A stretch of DNA of 64,000 nt from Canna indica (GCA_034359265.1 CP136891.1:53088501-53152500), one strand, 5' to 3'; numbered from the stretch's first letter, positions 1 through 11,877 are shown. Notes: generated by a model from the sequence alone, not told the origin. A program made the numbers and translations.

Positions 1-1448
1 ATATTATATATCCATATGAAAGTTAAATAATTTTTCGGTATTAATTAATACTATAAAGTAAAAATTGAACAAATATCTTAATTCTTAATGGTGACTATTT
101 GTATAATAAAGTGATTACATTACATTGAGTAAATGTTTAATCTTTTCTACTTTGCCTTAATTTTTATATTTAATTAATAATATACAGAATTTTTATGGTA
201 AACTTTATGATATTCAAATCACAATTTAATTGTTAATCCACTCTTTGATTGGTAGTCAGATATTTAAAAAATTTATTTATGTCTTGGGTTCGAATCATAT
301 TCCATTTCTTATAATAATTAAATATAAAGTCAATTATTAAAAAGTTAATTACAGGGCAATTTACCAATAACCAGAAAATGACCCATTTGGCTCTAAAAAA
401 GATCGAGTACTTGAACTTCTTAGGAGAGATTTATTTCAAAAACACAAAATTAGTGTCCTGATTCAATAAATAATTAAAAATTGAAAATAAAATTAAATAT
501 ATATTTATTATACGGTATATTTTATGGGTTAATTAAGTTATTTAAACTTTTTAATTAATATTCTGAAGCATTTTAACTACTATACAAAAATAATAATTTT
601 CATGCACATTTTTAGCACTTTTAATTTTTTGAGTAAATTCATAAATTTACTTATTTGACATGAGAAAAATATCACTATATATAACTAATTTATATTTTAA
701 TTTTTTTAATAGGTAGTTGTTAAATATAAATTTACTTTAAATTTTAAAAGAATTGAGCCTGAATTTCTAATTTTAACATATTTGTCTACGTATTTTAGGT
801 TTAATTTCATGCAAAATGCTATAAAAAATATATTATGAGTATTTTTCTTTTGTATTTTACTTTTCTTAATTGATGTATGAATAATAAAGAATATGGAGAA
901 GAAAATGAAAATTGTTGTCAATTGGAAATGAGTTAAAATCGATAAGTTCATGTTCTATTATCTTATTATTTTTTTAACAAAGATAGAAAATCATAATAGA
1001 TGATCGTACTAGAATTTGAACCATAAATTTTTAGGCAATGTTCAATATATTACCATCAATCGTGCTCCTCCTAGTGCTACTGACGGTTGGCATGTTCTAT
1101 TATCTTGCTGACAGGGCCAACCGAGGAAAATTACATGCAGACCCCTTATGTTAACTCAACCTCTTCTTTATATTTAGACCCTTTTGCTGAAGTTAGATTT
1201 GTTCAAAAGTACAACTTATTAGTCATACAATTAGTAATTAACTACTCATGAAACCACATAATTAAGGCCCATATCTTGGTTTTATAAAAAAAGTAGGGCC
1301 CTCCTCTAATTAGTGAAAGCGAGGGACGTATTCGTTAAAAAGGGACGTGTTTGAGAGCCCTCTCTGGTAAATAGCCCAATATCGTAGTTTTCCTCCGCCG
1401 GAACTGAAGAATTGGTCTAAGATTTCACATGCAAATCTCGAGACCCGC
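1..1448. other. AT-rich upstream intergenic region
   Basis: Long A/T runs without a coding signature or a recognisable transposon end. The small reading frames here lack any domain and are interrupted. Composition changes sharply near 1300, where GC-rich sequence leading into the first exon of the downstream gene begins. A weaker TATA-like run near 1281-1292 could be an alternative upstream promoter. Confidence 0.6.
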
Positions 1449-1449
1449 C

Positions 1450-1456
1450 TATAAAA
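1450..1456 (+). promoter_or_regulatory. probable TATA box of the AGPase large subunit gene
   Basis: TATAAAA within the context CCTATAAAAGC, 183 bases before the first in-frame ATG. A start of transcription about 30 bases downstream would give a 5' UTR of about 150 bases that contains no ATG before 1639. Placement is inferred from the motif and spacing only. Confidence 0.55.
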
Positions 1457-1638
1457 GCAACGCCGGCCGACGCCGTGAACTCCGTTGAACGACGTGGCCG
1501 AGGCCTTCTTCCCTTTCACGTACGTGAATTCCGGCCGGCCGGTGCCGAAATAAGGCCTTCATATTGTTTTCTTCGCTTTCTCGTTGCGGCCAACGCAATC
1601 ACCTCGATCCGTTTCTTCCTCTTCTCCGGCGGCGCGAC

Positions 1639-4600
1639 ATGGTATTGTGCATGACGAGCTGTGCGGATCCGCCGGCCGCCGCGGCCCGCCTCTGCAGTAG
1701 CCTGAGAATGCCGCTTGTTTGGACGTCCAGAGACGGGCAAACCATGGGGACGAAGTTTAACTGGCAGCGCCGCCGCCTCTGCGGAAGCGCTCGTGTCTCT
1801 AGTGCCCGTGCCACCGAAAAGCGGCCCGTCGCCACCTACGTCGAAATGGAGATTAATGAGGTATATTAATTTGCTTCTTCTGTTGGTTCGAGTCAATTAC
1901 AATAATGAAAGAGATCGATCGAGAAAGATCAATAGATAAATAAATCTCAATCTATATTGCGGATTAAAGCCGAGATGCAATTACTAGAGCTGGTGAAGAT
2001 TAGGGAAAAGAAGACGAATTTGAATCCATCCCAAATGAAACGACCTATGTTTGTATATATTTTGCAGTTTAAGGATTTGGATTTTGAGAGCAGGAACCCT
2101 AAAACAGTCGCGGCAGTTATTCTTGGTGGAGGAGCGGGAACTCGTCTATTCCCTCTTACCAAGAGTAGGGCCAAACCAGCTGTAAGTTACATTTAATGGC
2201 TTCTATATTCATCTTGATGATTCAAGAGGATCATCTTCATGATGCACTTATTAATTGTTTTTGCAGGTGCCCATTGGGGGTGCGTACAGGTTGATTGACG
2301 TTCCAATGAGCAACTGCATCAACAGTGACATCAATAAAGTGTTCATTCTCACACAGTTCAATTCTGCATCGCTGAATAGACATATCTCTCGGGCTTACAA
2401 TTTCAGCAACTGTGTAGGGTTCAGGGACGGCTTTGTTGAGGTATGCAGTGATTTTTGTTTTGGTAATTAATGTCTATATATCTATGGTTGGGATGAACTT
2501 TTTCTCTATATATATATACAAGATACTGCATGGACTATAAACTGTTGATGTACATATCCAAAAAGAGAAGGATATGTTAATATATATATATATTGGAGAT
2601 TGAAGTAACTGCAAACTACAATATTTTTGCCATTTCTTATTTTGCTTCAGGTGCTAGCAGCCACTCAAACTCCTGGTGAGAATGGAAAAAGATGGTTTCA
2701 GGGAAATGCTGATGCTGTTCGGCAATTTCATTGGCTTTTTGAGGTATGACATGCATTTCCATTTGTTCTAGTTGATTGTGATCCCCAATTGTCGCACTTG
2801 TTTCCTGATATTAGGCATCAATATCAAGACCTGCCTTCAATTTTGTTCTGAGTGAATTTTGCTACCCCTCTTATGATACAACTTAGTGTTTGATTAGATC
2901 CTGTTACAAATATAAATGCAAAGATTGATATCTTTTCTAATAGCTAAAGCTTTTGAGAAAAGTGGGTCATTCAATCAAATTCAAGTTTTTAGGAAAGTTT
3001 GTCATCCAATCAAAGTTAACACGACCACAAATAAGCATATCACATATTCAAGATTTTAACCTTCAAATAACAATTATATATATCCTGCTCTTAGATCCTT
3101 GCTTGTGACCTACCTACATTGTTTATATTTTGCATGTGTAACACAATTGCTTCCTGATCTGTTTGAATCATCCATTAGTGTTTGTGGGTTATCATGCTTT
3201 TCCACACCCTTTAATGTTGAAAAACCTTATGATATTCTACTCTCTATATAATATAGTTGTTCAAGATAATCTTTAAGATGTTGTACTTTGAAGGATGCCA
3301 AATGCAAGGATATAGAGGATGTGGTTATTCTCTCTGGAGATCATCTCTACCGGATGGATTATATGGACTTCGTTAAGGTTAAAATTGAATAATACTTCTC
3401 CTTGCATATATATATATATATATGAAATTATTAGAATTCTCTGAATTTTCATTTCATCTTCAGAGTCATCGGCAAAGTGGTGCTGACTTTACCATTTCTT
3501 GTGTACCAATGGATGACAGGTTGAGTTTCTAGCTAGTTCTTCAAATTCATTCCCTTCTTTCTTGAAATTTTGCTAGTTGATAGTATTGTATTGGATACTT
3601 GGATTATATTATTGTATGATCAAATTTCAAGTTTATAGTAAGGTTAAAATGCAGTGCTGAGTTACTTCTGATTCCCAAAATGAGATACTTTTTGTTTTGA
3701 TATCAATTTCAGTCGTGCTTCAGATTTTGGTTTGATGAAGATAGACTATAATGGACGAGTAATTTCATTCAGTGAAAAACCAAAAGGAGAAAATTTGAAG
3801 GCAATGGTAAATTCTGTTTAGCATTACATCTTGCCACTACTTAATTCCTGGTGTTTATACCAAGATGTTATTTTCTTCTTTTTTTGGTTCATTCACACTT
3901 GTTGATTACATGTGACTCAGAACATAGCATATTACCTCATGGGCACATCTGTTCATGTTTCAGTCTTTTTATCCTATCTCCTATATATTGCTAAAGCATT
4001 GATTCTTGAAAATATACAAAGGTGTTGAAACAGGAAGACAGTAGTAAAAAGATTGTAGAAAGTGTAATTTGGATAAAAACTTTGTTTCCCAATCAAACTA
4101 GTAGCAAAACCTCTATAAATTAACCATAATTTTCTTATTTTTTTTGGAAACTAGTAACAATGATTTTCAGTTATTTTTTTTGAAACATTTGTACATCTTA
4201 AGAAATTGACATTTCTTGGCTTCCATATATTTTGCTCATAAAAAGTACGCACATAAATATGTTTGCTGCTTAATTTGTCAAAGTTTTTGGTTGGAAATTT
4301 CCTCTCCTTTGACTCTTCATGACAGTTTGCAACTTGACACCTCTTTCCTTGTCTACTACAACTGCTCTTTGGTGGCTGAACATATTGCTTTCTCTGACTA
4401 GCTACTTGATAAATAGTATGGTGTCTTGAATATTAACTATACTCTCACTGTTATATGCAATTAATAGGAAGTTGATACCACTGTCCTGGGACTGTCGAAG
4501 GAAGAGGCAGCAAAGAAACCATACATAGCTTCAATGGGAATATATGTGTTTAAGAAGGATGTACTTTTAAATCTTCTTAGGTATAATCCTTCAACCCCAT

Positions 4601-7600
4601 GCATCTCAGTTTTCTCTTAAGTCCCTTAGTGTTTTTTCAAAAGTGCTACCTCCTATCACATAGAGCTCAAAAGCATAGTATAGCTGTTATTCTTGCATGT
4701 TATTCTTGGCCTGATACTGTTATTTCATATTATGATACATATAATTGCTTGATGACAAAAAGTTTAACTCTATCATTAGTATAGCATTGTTAAACAAGAG
4801 CCTAAGATGTTCTGTCATTTTGGTACAGATTGCATTATCCTAAATCAAATGACTTTGGATCTGAAATCATTCCTGCTTCTGCTAATGATTTCTATGCTAA
4901 GGTATGCTGCTTATTATGATTCTAGTTGTACATCACATGGAGCCTCTAACTTCTTCCATTCATCATTACTTATTGTGGTTTTTAAAAAGATTAAAAGAGT
5001 GTTCAAATTAGATGGCCCGGTTATTTGGTAAATTGATAATTGTAATTGAGCAATTAATAGTGTTAAAAATATAAATGCATAGATTGGTCTCTTTCCTATC
5101 AACTTAAGCTTTGGGGAAAGATGGTCATCTAATCAAATTGCAGGTTGTGAGTTAAAATAGCGTAGCATAATTAATTTTTTTTAAAGATACACCCCGACTA
5201 CAATTAAGGCTTTGTTTGTTTCATGGTAAGGTATGATTGTATATGGTATGGTATTGTTTAATTAATCTCTTGTTTGAGAAGACTTCCAAAGGATGGTCAT
5301 GGACTTATGATTTATGATGATAATCTCATAATTTGAAAATCATAGATTTTGACTAAGTTTTTAAACCACAGATTTGGTGATTTCTCATGGTTTAATGAAA
5401 TTTTATTTCTAAAATACCCCAAATCAAAATTTATAATTCATCTTATACCCATTATTTTCCCATATCAAATTAGACTTTTACTTAGAGTTCTTGATCGGCT
5501 TAGCCAAGACTCTGTTCTCCTCTATAGTTGTTGTCATTTAACCGTATCATACCATACCATCTTTTCAAACAGGATAACAGTAACATATCATACAATACAT
5601 TACTAAATCATATTGCACCTCATCCAAACAAGGTGTAAGTGGATTCACGTGTTGGGCTTGGGTGAGTCTCATCAAATTGACCCACCTACATGTGAGGGGG
5701 AGTGTTAAGAACATAAATGCATATATAGATTGGTAACGGCTTAAGTTTTGGGGAAAATTAGTTATCTAATCAAATTTAATAAAAAGAAAATGGTAATTGC
5801 ATGTTTATGATGATATCAACGAATGAGCGAATATATTGAATAAATGGATGCACCATAGTAGAAGTCACAAAGGATAAAAGTGATGAAATTTAAAATCCAA
5901 GAAGAAGACTAAAGGAAGGGCTCTAATTGAGTAAAAGATAGAGGTTAAAAAAGATCATAGCACTTGGCACTACAAGGGAGCCACAATTTTTTTCCATAAT
6001 TCTAAGCAGCCCTTTCTGTTATGCTATGCATATTTCTGAATTTTTGTAAAACCCATTCATCTGCATTTGCCTCTCTTACAAAATTTAAGTTCTCATACTT
6101 GTGATAAAACTGAAGTTTCCAAACCAAAAAGCAGTATCACCCATGACCTTGTTTTACCCTTTTATCAAATGTATAATGTATTATCTTTGGCAGGCATACC
6201 TCTTTAATGATTACTGGGAAGATATTGGGACAATTAAATCGTTCTTCGAAGCAAATCTTGCTCTTACTGCAGATGTAAGTGTTTTCTTCACATCGCTGTT
6301 TTTGTGCTCTAGTGATTATCATATTTGTTTCAAATTTTGTGGTGAAATATGACTGCATTCCTACTGTTGAGCCCTATGTTATCTTTAACACCTACTAATG
6401 ACCATCTGATTAGTTTCTACTGATTTGATTAATCATACAGCCGCCTAGCTTCTGCTTTTATGATGCAGCTAGGCCAATGTATACATCACGAAGAAACTTG
6501 CCTCCATCCAAAGTTGACAATAGCAAGGTTGGTTAACTACCCCAATATAATACATGTGAAGTGTAAAATTTGACATCCTTTTGATGATAATTAATTCAGA
6601 TTTTGTTCAGTATACCATGTCATTCTTTTTACCTATCTTTGTATACTTTTTTCAGATTATTGATTCAATTCTTTGCTATGGAACTTTCCTCGACAACTGT
6701 ATGATAGAGCATAGTGTAATTGGAATTCGATCGCGAATAAACTCTAATGCACATTTGAAGGTCTGTTTCCTAATCTGAAAATATTTTCTCTACTGCCAAA
6801 GCCACATCATGATAGTAATGATCTTATGGTTGTGTGAGTTTATACATGCAGGACACAATTATGCTAGGTGCCGATTGCTATGAGACAGATGATGAAATAT
6901 CATCGCTACTAGCCGAAGGCCGTGTTCCTTTAGGTATTGGAGAGAACACAAAGATAAGGTAGTCTCTTCTTGTTTCTCATTTTTTAAAGTCTTGTGTTCT
7001 ATTTTACTTGTGGTCTCCCCTACTAACATTGAAAATTCTTGTCTGGTGTACAGAGACTGCATAATTGACAAAAATACAAGGATTGGAAAGAATGTGACAA
7101 TTTCAAACTCAGATGTATGATTTCCTTAACCTTTTATAAATTAAGATGTATATAGATTGCATTTTTCTAGTGAAATCTCAAGAAAGCTACACATTGTTTG
7201 GAGTTGTTTTTGAACCCATTTATAACTTTCTTTATGTCATTATATTTAATTCAAGATAACTCAGTTATTTGCACGTAGAAGGCTTTGATATTTTGGGAGT
7301 TTTTTTCCTAGGTAGGTTTCTTCATTTATCCATATATACTTTCAGTTGAGAAACTCCCAAGTCTCAATTGTGTTGGTGATCAATCAAGAGAACTCTTATG
7401 ATTGATTTGTTTGCTTCAGTGGATAGGATAGGATAACAAATAAGGAAAATAATTTCAAATGATTTTTTATCGGATGTACACTGAATATATATAACACCCA
7501 TTTATGTTCTTCTAATCCTAATTTCTATTGGATTAAAATCTTTTCCTTGTCCTATCATCCTTTGTTCCATGGATTTTGGAGTTGTGTATATGAAGTGATG

Positions 7601-7724
7601 GATTTAAAATTGATGCTTGCAGGGTGTGCAAGAAGCTGATAGGGCTGCTGATGGCTTCTACATACGATCTGGCATTACCATCATCTTGAAGAACTCAACA
7701 ATTCCTGATGGATTTGTCATATGA
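1639..7724 (+). CDS. AGPL: ADP-glucose pyrophosphorylase large subunit, plastidial (15 exons)
   Basis: Makes ADP-glucose and pyrophosphate from ATP and glucose-1-phosphate, the first committed step of starch synthesis, as part of an L2S2 tetramer in plastids. Exons: 1639..1860, 2068..2181, 2267..2440, 2651..2743, 3294..3377, 3464..3519, 3713..3806, 4468..4580, 4829..4901, 6194..6274, 6441..6527, 6656..6760, 6852..6958, 7054..7114, 7623..7724. All introns are GT-AG and phases match, giving 521 residues, the usual family length. Residues 1-75 are a Ser/Ala/Arg-rich transit peptide. The nucleotidyl transferase domain opens with [12 protein letters not shown] (94-105), then [13 protein letters not shown] (215-227; Asp223 matches the catalytic Asp) and FSEKPKG (267-273). 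A left-handed beta helix follows, ending DGFVI-stop. The start is the first ATG after the TATA box and has a good context. Arg100 and Lys110, changed in regulatory-only large subunits such as potato LS, are kept. No frameshift or stop was seen. Confidence 0.96.
2900..3030 (+). repeat. intronic repeat, copy 1 (intron 4)
   Basis: Shares a core with two stretches in intron 9: GTTA..A.ATAAATGCA, then AGATTG, then TTTCT.AT, then TAAGCTTTTG.GAAA, then GTCAT..AATCAAATT. Probably a fragment of a dispersed element that inserted in several introns. Boundaries are approximate and read by eye. Confidence 0.5.
5060..5150 (+). repeat. intronic repeat, copy 2 (intron 9)
   Basis: Contains TGTTAAAAATATAAATGCAT, then AGATTGGTCTCTTTCCTAT, then TTAAGCTTTGGGGAAAG and GGTCATCTAATCAAATTG. 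Same order of blocks as the repeat near 2.9 kb and 5.7 kb. No coding content. Confidence 0.5.
5208..5635. mobile_element. Tourist-like MITE (PIF/Harbinger type) in intron 9
   Basis: A 428-base element without coding capacity, flanked by the 3-base duplication TAA (5205-5207 and 5636-5638). Its ends are imperfect inverted repeats: GGCTTTGTTTG on the left and CACCTTGTTTG when the right end is read on the other strand, with further matches inside (GTATGATTGTA.. against GCAATATGATT..). The TAA/TTA duplication and TIR type are those of Tourist MITEs mobilised by PIF/Harbinger transposases. It lies in the largest intron of the AGPase gene, well away from the splice sites. Confidence 0.7.
5690..5785 (+). 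repeat. intronic repeat, copy 3 (intron 9), with LTR-like leader
   Basis: Begins with GTGAGGGGGAGTGTTAAG and continues with ATAAATGCATATATAGATTGG, GGCTTAAGTTTTGGGGAAAA and TTATCTAATCAAATTTAAT. The GGGGGAGTGTTAAG start resembles the polypurine tract plus LTR start common in plant LTR elements, so the set may be solo LTR remnants. That origin is inference. Confidence 0.5.
7421..7560. repeat. possible small inverted-repeat element in intron 14
   Basis: The left end reads GGATAGGATAACAAATAAGG and the right end, read on the other strand, GGATGATAGGACAAGGAAAA. The partial inverted similarity and a length near 140 bases suggest a MITE remnant. No clear target duplication was found. Confidence 0.3.
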
Positions 7725-8033
7725 TGTCCGATCACATTGTTTTTACTTTTTTTTTGTCTTAAACTACTGAGGCCTGCATGTCAATGGTCAGAACAAATAT
7801 CACAAAAACCCAAATGACTTGTGCTGATAAATTTGTTAGATTATTTAGTTTTATTTAAAATTGATCTTCATATATGAAGATCTACATTTCTTTCTTCTCC
7901 TTAATGAACAATGATTTGTGTCCTGATGCTATCTAAATATATGTCATATTCGTTGCATATACAAGCAAAATAAGATATCTAACTTGATTGGAGTCAATTT
8001 GGTTTAATCAGAAGGTATTGCGGTTGATTAAAA
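7725..8033 (+). other. 3' flank of the AGPase gene
   Basis: AT-rich sequence after the stop codon, expected to contain the 3' UTR and poly(A) site. No canonical AATAAA is evident; the T-rich stretch at 7741-7760 and AATAAG near 7969 are the only hints. Nothing else recognised before the LINE begins. Confidence 0.5.
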
Positions 8034-8717
8034 CTAGAAACTGGCTGAGCCTGTAGGTCGATGGAGCGAGGTAAGGAGCCTTTGGAGCTGTCGGAGAACT
8101 GCTGGACTTTGGTCTTGCGCGCGAATTAAGCTTCCTGCTTCGTCCAAGCGTGTCACCTTCACTTCTGCACCTAAGCCGTCATCTTCCTCTTGGGTCTGAG
8201 CACGTCGTTCTTTTGCTACTACTGTTAGGCTGGGATGCCCCGCTTCTGCTACGCCTCCCACTATTGCTTCCTCATGTCCGGTGAGTCATTTCTCCATTGC
8301 TGAGGCGGTTTCCTCCCTCCGACTTCGAGGGTGCTGTTTTAACTGCACCAGGCCTGGTCATTTAGCCAGACTACACCCTCGTCGGCAAGTGTGCTTCGTC
8401 TATAGGAAGGAGGGTCATTTGAGCCGTCTTTCCACCTCTCCCCACCGATCTGATCGGATTCGTTCCTCTTCTTTTGGTGTCAGGTCAGCACGGGATTCTT
8501 TGGCTTCCACTGCACAACCTTCCTCAGCATTTATTACGCCAGGTTCTTCTTCCACTCCTGTCTTTAAAGCTTCTTCTACACTTGTTGCGTCTACTATCTC
8601 CACTTCTACTCTTTCTATTGTGCTCACTCTTCCTGCTCAGTGCACCATGGATAACCGACCGGAAAGTGTTCGTGTTCTGGTTCCCAACCCTTCGTCTATG
8701 GCGGAGCACGCTCGCTA
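8034..8717 (+). pseudogene. LINE ORF1 remnant, N-terminal part with zinc knuckles
   Basis: The frame at 8281-8730 shows two adjacent CCHC-type knuckles near residues 19-45: CFNCTRPGHLARL and CFVYRKEGHLSRL. In both the last Cys is lost, and in the second the second Cys is Tyr, so zinc binding is damaged. A Ser/Thr/Pro-rich stretch follows, as in plant L1-type ORF1 nucleic-acid-binding proteins. The frame breaks off at 8717, where the LTR of a Copia element begins, and LINE-type sequence resumes at 14781. The preceding 8034-8280 is of similar composition but has no intact frame. The LINE is not functional. Confidence 0.6.
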
Positions 8718-8904
8718 TGAAGAGGAATGAAAACAGATCTCAGATTCAAAAAATCGAATACAGAAATTACAAAATACCAGCTATTTATAGTCTAGGTATT
8801 TGACACGTGTACTAGTAACTAATCAGAGAACTAGTAACAGTATTACTTACAATTACAGAAATAAATGGTTCACAGTTATTCTATTTCTCATTACAAATTC
8901 AACA
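8718..8904 (-). repeat. 3' LTR of the minus-strand Copia element (U5-truncated)
   Basis: Matches 14587-14780 base for base apart from scattered changes. On the plus strand it starts TGAAGAGGAATG and ends AAATTCAACA. The part matching 14517-14586 is missing and LINE sequence abuts directly at 8717. Confidence 0.9.
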
Positions 8905-9530
8905 CTCCCGGTGAGAAATTACATTCAATTCAACTAAGTCTCTCAAGTAGTGAAACTTTTCATTAGGTAAAGCTTTAGTAAATATGTCAGCTTGTTGATC
9001 ACCAGTCTTGCAATAGACAAGTTCGATCAGCTCCCCTTGGTTTTGTTCACAAATAAAGTGATGCTTGATTTCAATGTGTTTGGTACGCCCACGTAGAACA
9101 GGATTGTGTGCCAGTGAAATTGTTGAAGTATTATCACAGTAGATCACAGTAGCTGCCTTTGATTCTATAAAGAAATCATTAAGAATCCTGCGCATCCAAA
9201 TTGCTTGATAGCAAGCTGCAGTAGCTGCTATGTACTTAGCTTCTGCAGATGATAAAGCTATTGAATTTTATTTTCGGGAACTCTAGCAAACATAACTAGT
9301 TCCAATCTTAAACAAGTGCCCAGAGGTACTTCTCCTATCTTCATTTGATCCAACCCTGTCACTGTAAGTATACCCAGTCAAATTCAATTCAGTGTTTCTA
9401 TCATAGAACAACCCAACTTTCATGGTTCCTTTAAGGTACCTTAGTACTCTTTTTGTTGCTTTGAAATGTGTAGTTCTGGTATCATTCATAAATCTCGATA
9501 GAATATTCACACTGAATTGTATATCTGGTC
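8905..9530 (-). pseudogene. Copia RNase H region
   Basis: Minus-strand frames 9510-9283 and 9195-8899 give Copia RNase H motifs: ATKRVLRYLKGT, the DRRSTSGHLF block, then YCDNTSTISLAHNPV and GRTKHIEIKHHF, ending QADIFTKALP just before the polypurine-rich end at the 3' LTR. A stop (TAG on the minus strand) after GTSYVC and a frame change split the domain. It would degrade RNA in RNA/DNA hybrids during reverse transcription if intact. Confidence 0.85.
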
Positions 9531-10669
9531 TAATGTGTAAGGTAAAGTTGACTACCCACTAGACTTCTATACAATTTACCATCTACTTTCTGTTCATGTT
9601 CATCAGCTGATAACTTGCTTCCTGTTACCATAGGACTACCAACTGAATGGCACAAACTCATGCCGAACTTCATCAACATCTCAGTGATATACTTCTTTTG
9701 TGAAACATATATACCTTCCTTGCTTTGATCAATTTCCAAACCCCAAAAAAAACTTCATCTCACCCTGATCTGTCATCTCAAAAGTATCAAACATTTTCTC
9801 TTTGAATTCCTTTCTCATTGTTTCATTATTGCTGCAGTATAGTAAGTCATCTACATATAGTAGAACTATCAATATACTATCAGCTCCATTCTTCTTAGTA
9901 TACAAAGTATACTCATTTCTGCTCCTTGCAAAACTTTCAGATACGAAGAAATCATCAATTTTTTTATACCAGCTGCGGGGAGCCTGCTTTAGCCCATACA
10001 AGGATTTTTTTAACCTATAGACTAGGTCCTCTTTTCCTTCAACTATGAATCCTTTGGGTTGTGCCACATATACCTCTTCTTTCAACTCTCCATTCAAAAA
10101 TGCAGACTTGACATCTAACTGGTATACTTTCCAATTTTGTATAGCTGCTACACTAAGCAAAATACTAATTGTGTCAAACTTTGCTACATGAGCAAAGGTT
10201 TCAAAACAGTCTTGTCCCACTGTTTGCATAAACCCTTGAGCTACCCGTCGAGCTTTCAGTTTTGTAACTACACCTTCAGCATTCCTCTTTGCTTTATATA
10301 TCCATTTCAGGCCAATTACATCTTTACATGTTGGAAGCTTGGTCAAGTACCAGGTATCATGCTGATTAATTGACCTCATTTCTTCTTCCATTGCCTTTTT
10401 CCAATCAGGTATGTTTACTGCCTCATCAAAATTACATGGTTCATTCAACTCCACTAGATTTCATCTTTCACTTCTAGCATACACATCTGATACATCTCTG
10501 AAACCTCTCGGTGGTACATCAGAATCACTACTGATATCACTTTGAACATGTTCTCTAATCATTTCATGATCAGCTTCATTATTCATGTCATTCTCTGCAT
10601 CTTCTGCTATATCACTAGCTGAAATTGAACTGCTTGTGTCATTCAATTCAACAGTTGCATTTTCTTTTC
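9531..10669 (-). pseudogene. Copia reverse transcriptase and integrase/RT linker
   Basis: The frame at 10454-9729 covers the RVT_2 domain: WKKAMEEEM near the start, LKWIYKAKRN, LDVKSAFLNGEL, LKKSLYGLKQAPR, and the catalytic YVDDL. Some conserved positions have changed (RRVAQGF, ETFAHVA). The frame continues with a shift into 9739-9530 (GIYVSQKKYI, YRSLVGSQLYL). Upstream, 10669-10461 is the acidic linker usual between integrase and RT, cut at 10669 by the CACTA piece. A stop and shift near 10455 separate linker and RT. Confidence 0.88.
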
Positions 10670-10670
10670 G

Positions 10671-11593
10671 GCGATGGCCCGAGCTGGGACCACTAACATC
10701 GCGGAGACTCGGGGATACGGCCCCGGTTGGATTACTCCGGATATATGGGATCAGCTCGTGGGGATATGGTCGACGGATCGATGGCAGGAGGTTTCTCAGA
10801 ATGCGGCTAGAAATCGCATGTCGGGGGGAGCAGCGCGTCACACCGGCGGCTCTGTTGCATTTGCAGTGCACGCGAACCGTATGGTAAGTATATCTTTTAA
10901 TTATATATTTTATTAATTTATTACTATGTGTACTAATTAATGTATTTGTTTTATAAATGTAGACGACGATGTCGGATGACGGGAGTGTCTAGCGACCCTC
11001 CCCGATGGCGGTGTTTGAGCAGACTCACCGTCGAGCACATGGGACGGGGGAGTACATCGACAACCGCGCTGCACACATTGTGGTAATTATATATTCGTTT
11101 AAATTATTCATTATATATTTATAATTTAAGTTTTATGATAAATATTAAACAAAAAATCAAACTCGAGTAGGAGACGTACAGCCAGACGGTGGTGCAGCTC
11201 GGGGGTACCCCCGAGGACTTTGACGCAGCATCGTGGGTCGAGGCCGCAGGTGGCTGGGACCATGGCCGCGTATATGGCTTCACAGATAGTGGTCATGCGC
11301 GAGCCGTGCTAGGGCCGCTTGGGGCACCGACCCCTCCGGTCGCTGGTGAGCGGCCGTCCACCTCTAGATCCAGTTATGATCATAGTAGCAGAATAAGGAC
11401 TCTAGAGGAGACGGTCGCGCGTCAGACTCAGATGATGGAGGAGATGCATGCTATGATACGCAACATGTCAGGTCATCCTGAAGCAGGCATCTCTTCGGCA
11501 TCATCTAATCCATCGTCCTCGAGTCAGTCCACGCCGGTGTACACTCAAGCACTCCAGAGCCCGCCATATGATCCAGACCATCCTCCATTGTGA
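10671..11593 (+). pseudogene. CACTA second gene (Transposase_24-like), 3' exons
   Basis: Three exon-like blocks match the gene at 53771-55290: 10671-10881 (WITPDIWDQLV, DRWQEVSQNAARNRMSGG), donor at GTATGGTAAGT; about 10962-11081 (ending before GGTAATTA); about 11170-11593, ending DPDHPPL-stop. The pattern, with an RNRMSGG core, a TGEYID block and a C-terminal Ser/Pro tail after a short coiled segment, fits the plant Ptta/En/Spm Transposase_24 family. A TAG replaces a Gln codon in the second block at 10990, and that codon is intact in the other copy. The 5' exons are absent. Confidence 0.75.
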
Positions 11594-11877
11594 TCGTGAG
11601 ATTTTTTGTTTGGATATTGAACTTGTTACTGAGATATTGAACTTGTTTAACTTATTTTGTTTGGATATTGATACTTCAATTTTGCATTTGAATTGTTTTT
11701 ATACTATCGTGGATAATTATCAATATAAATATAATTGTTTTGATGTATATCTTGGTGTGTTTGTGATGTGTGAATGAATGTGTGTATGAGGGTATGGGTG
11801 TGTGAGTTATGTATCAGATAATGTATCAATGTATCAATGGAAATTTGAAATTTGAAATTTTTCTGTTCCCAGGTATA

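Noticed and set aside
1564..1638. Upstream extension of the AGPase first exon in frame
   Set aside because: The frame is open but begins with TTG; the first ATG is at 1639 and has a good start context.
1516..1896. 126-residue minus-strand frame opposite the first AGPase exon
   Set aside because: It mirrors the GC-rich transit-peptide exon and has no domain or splice signals of its own.
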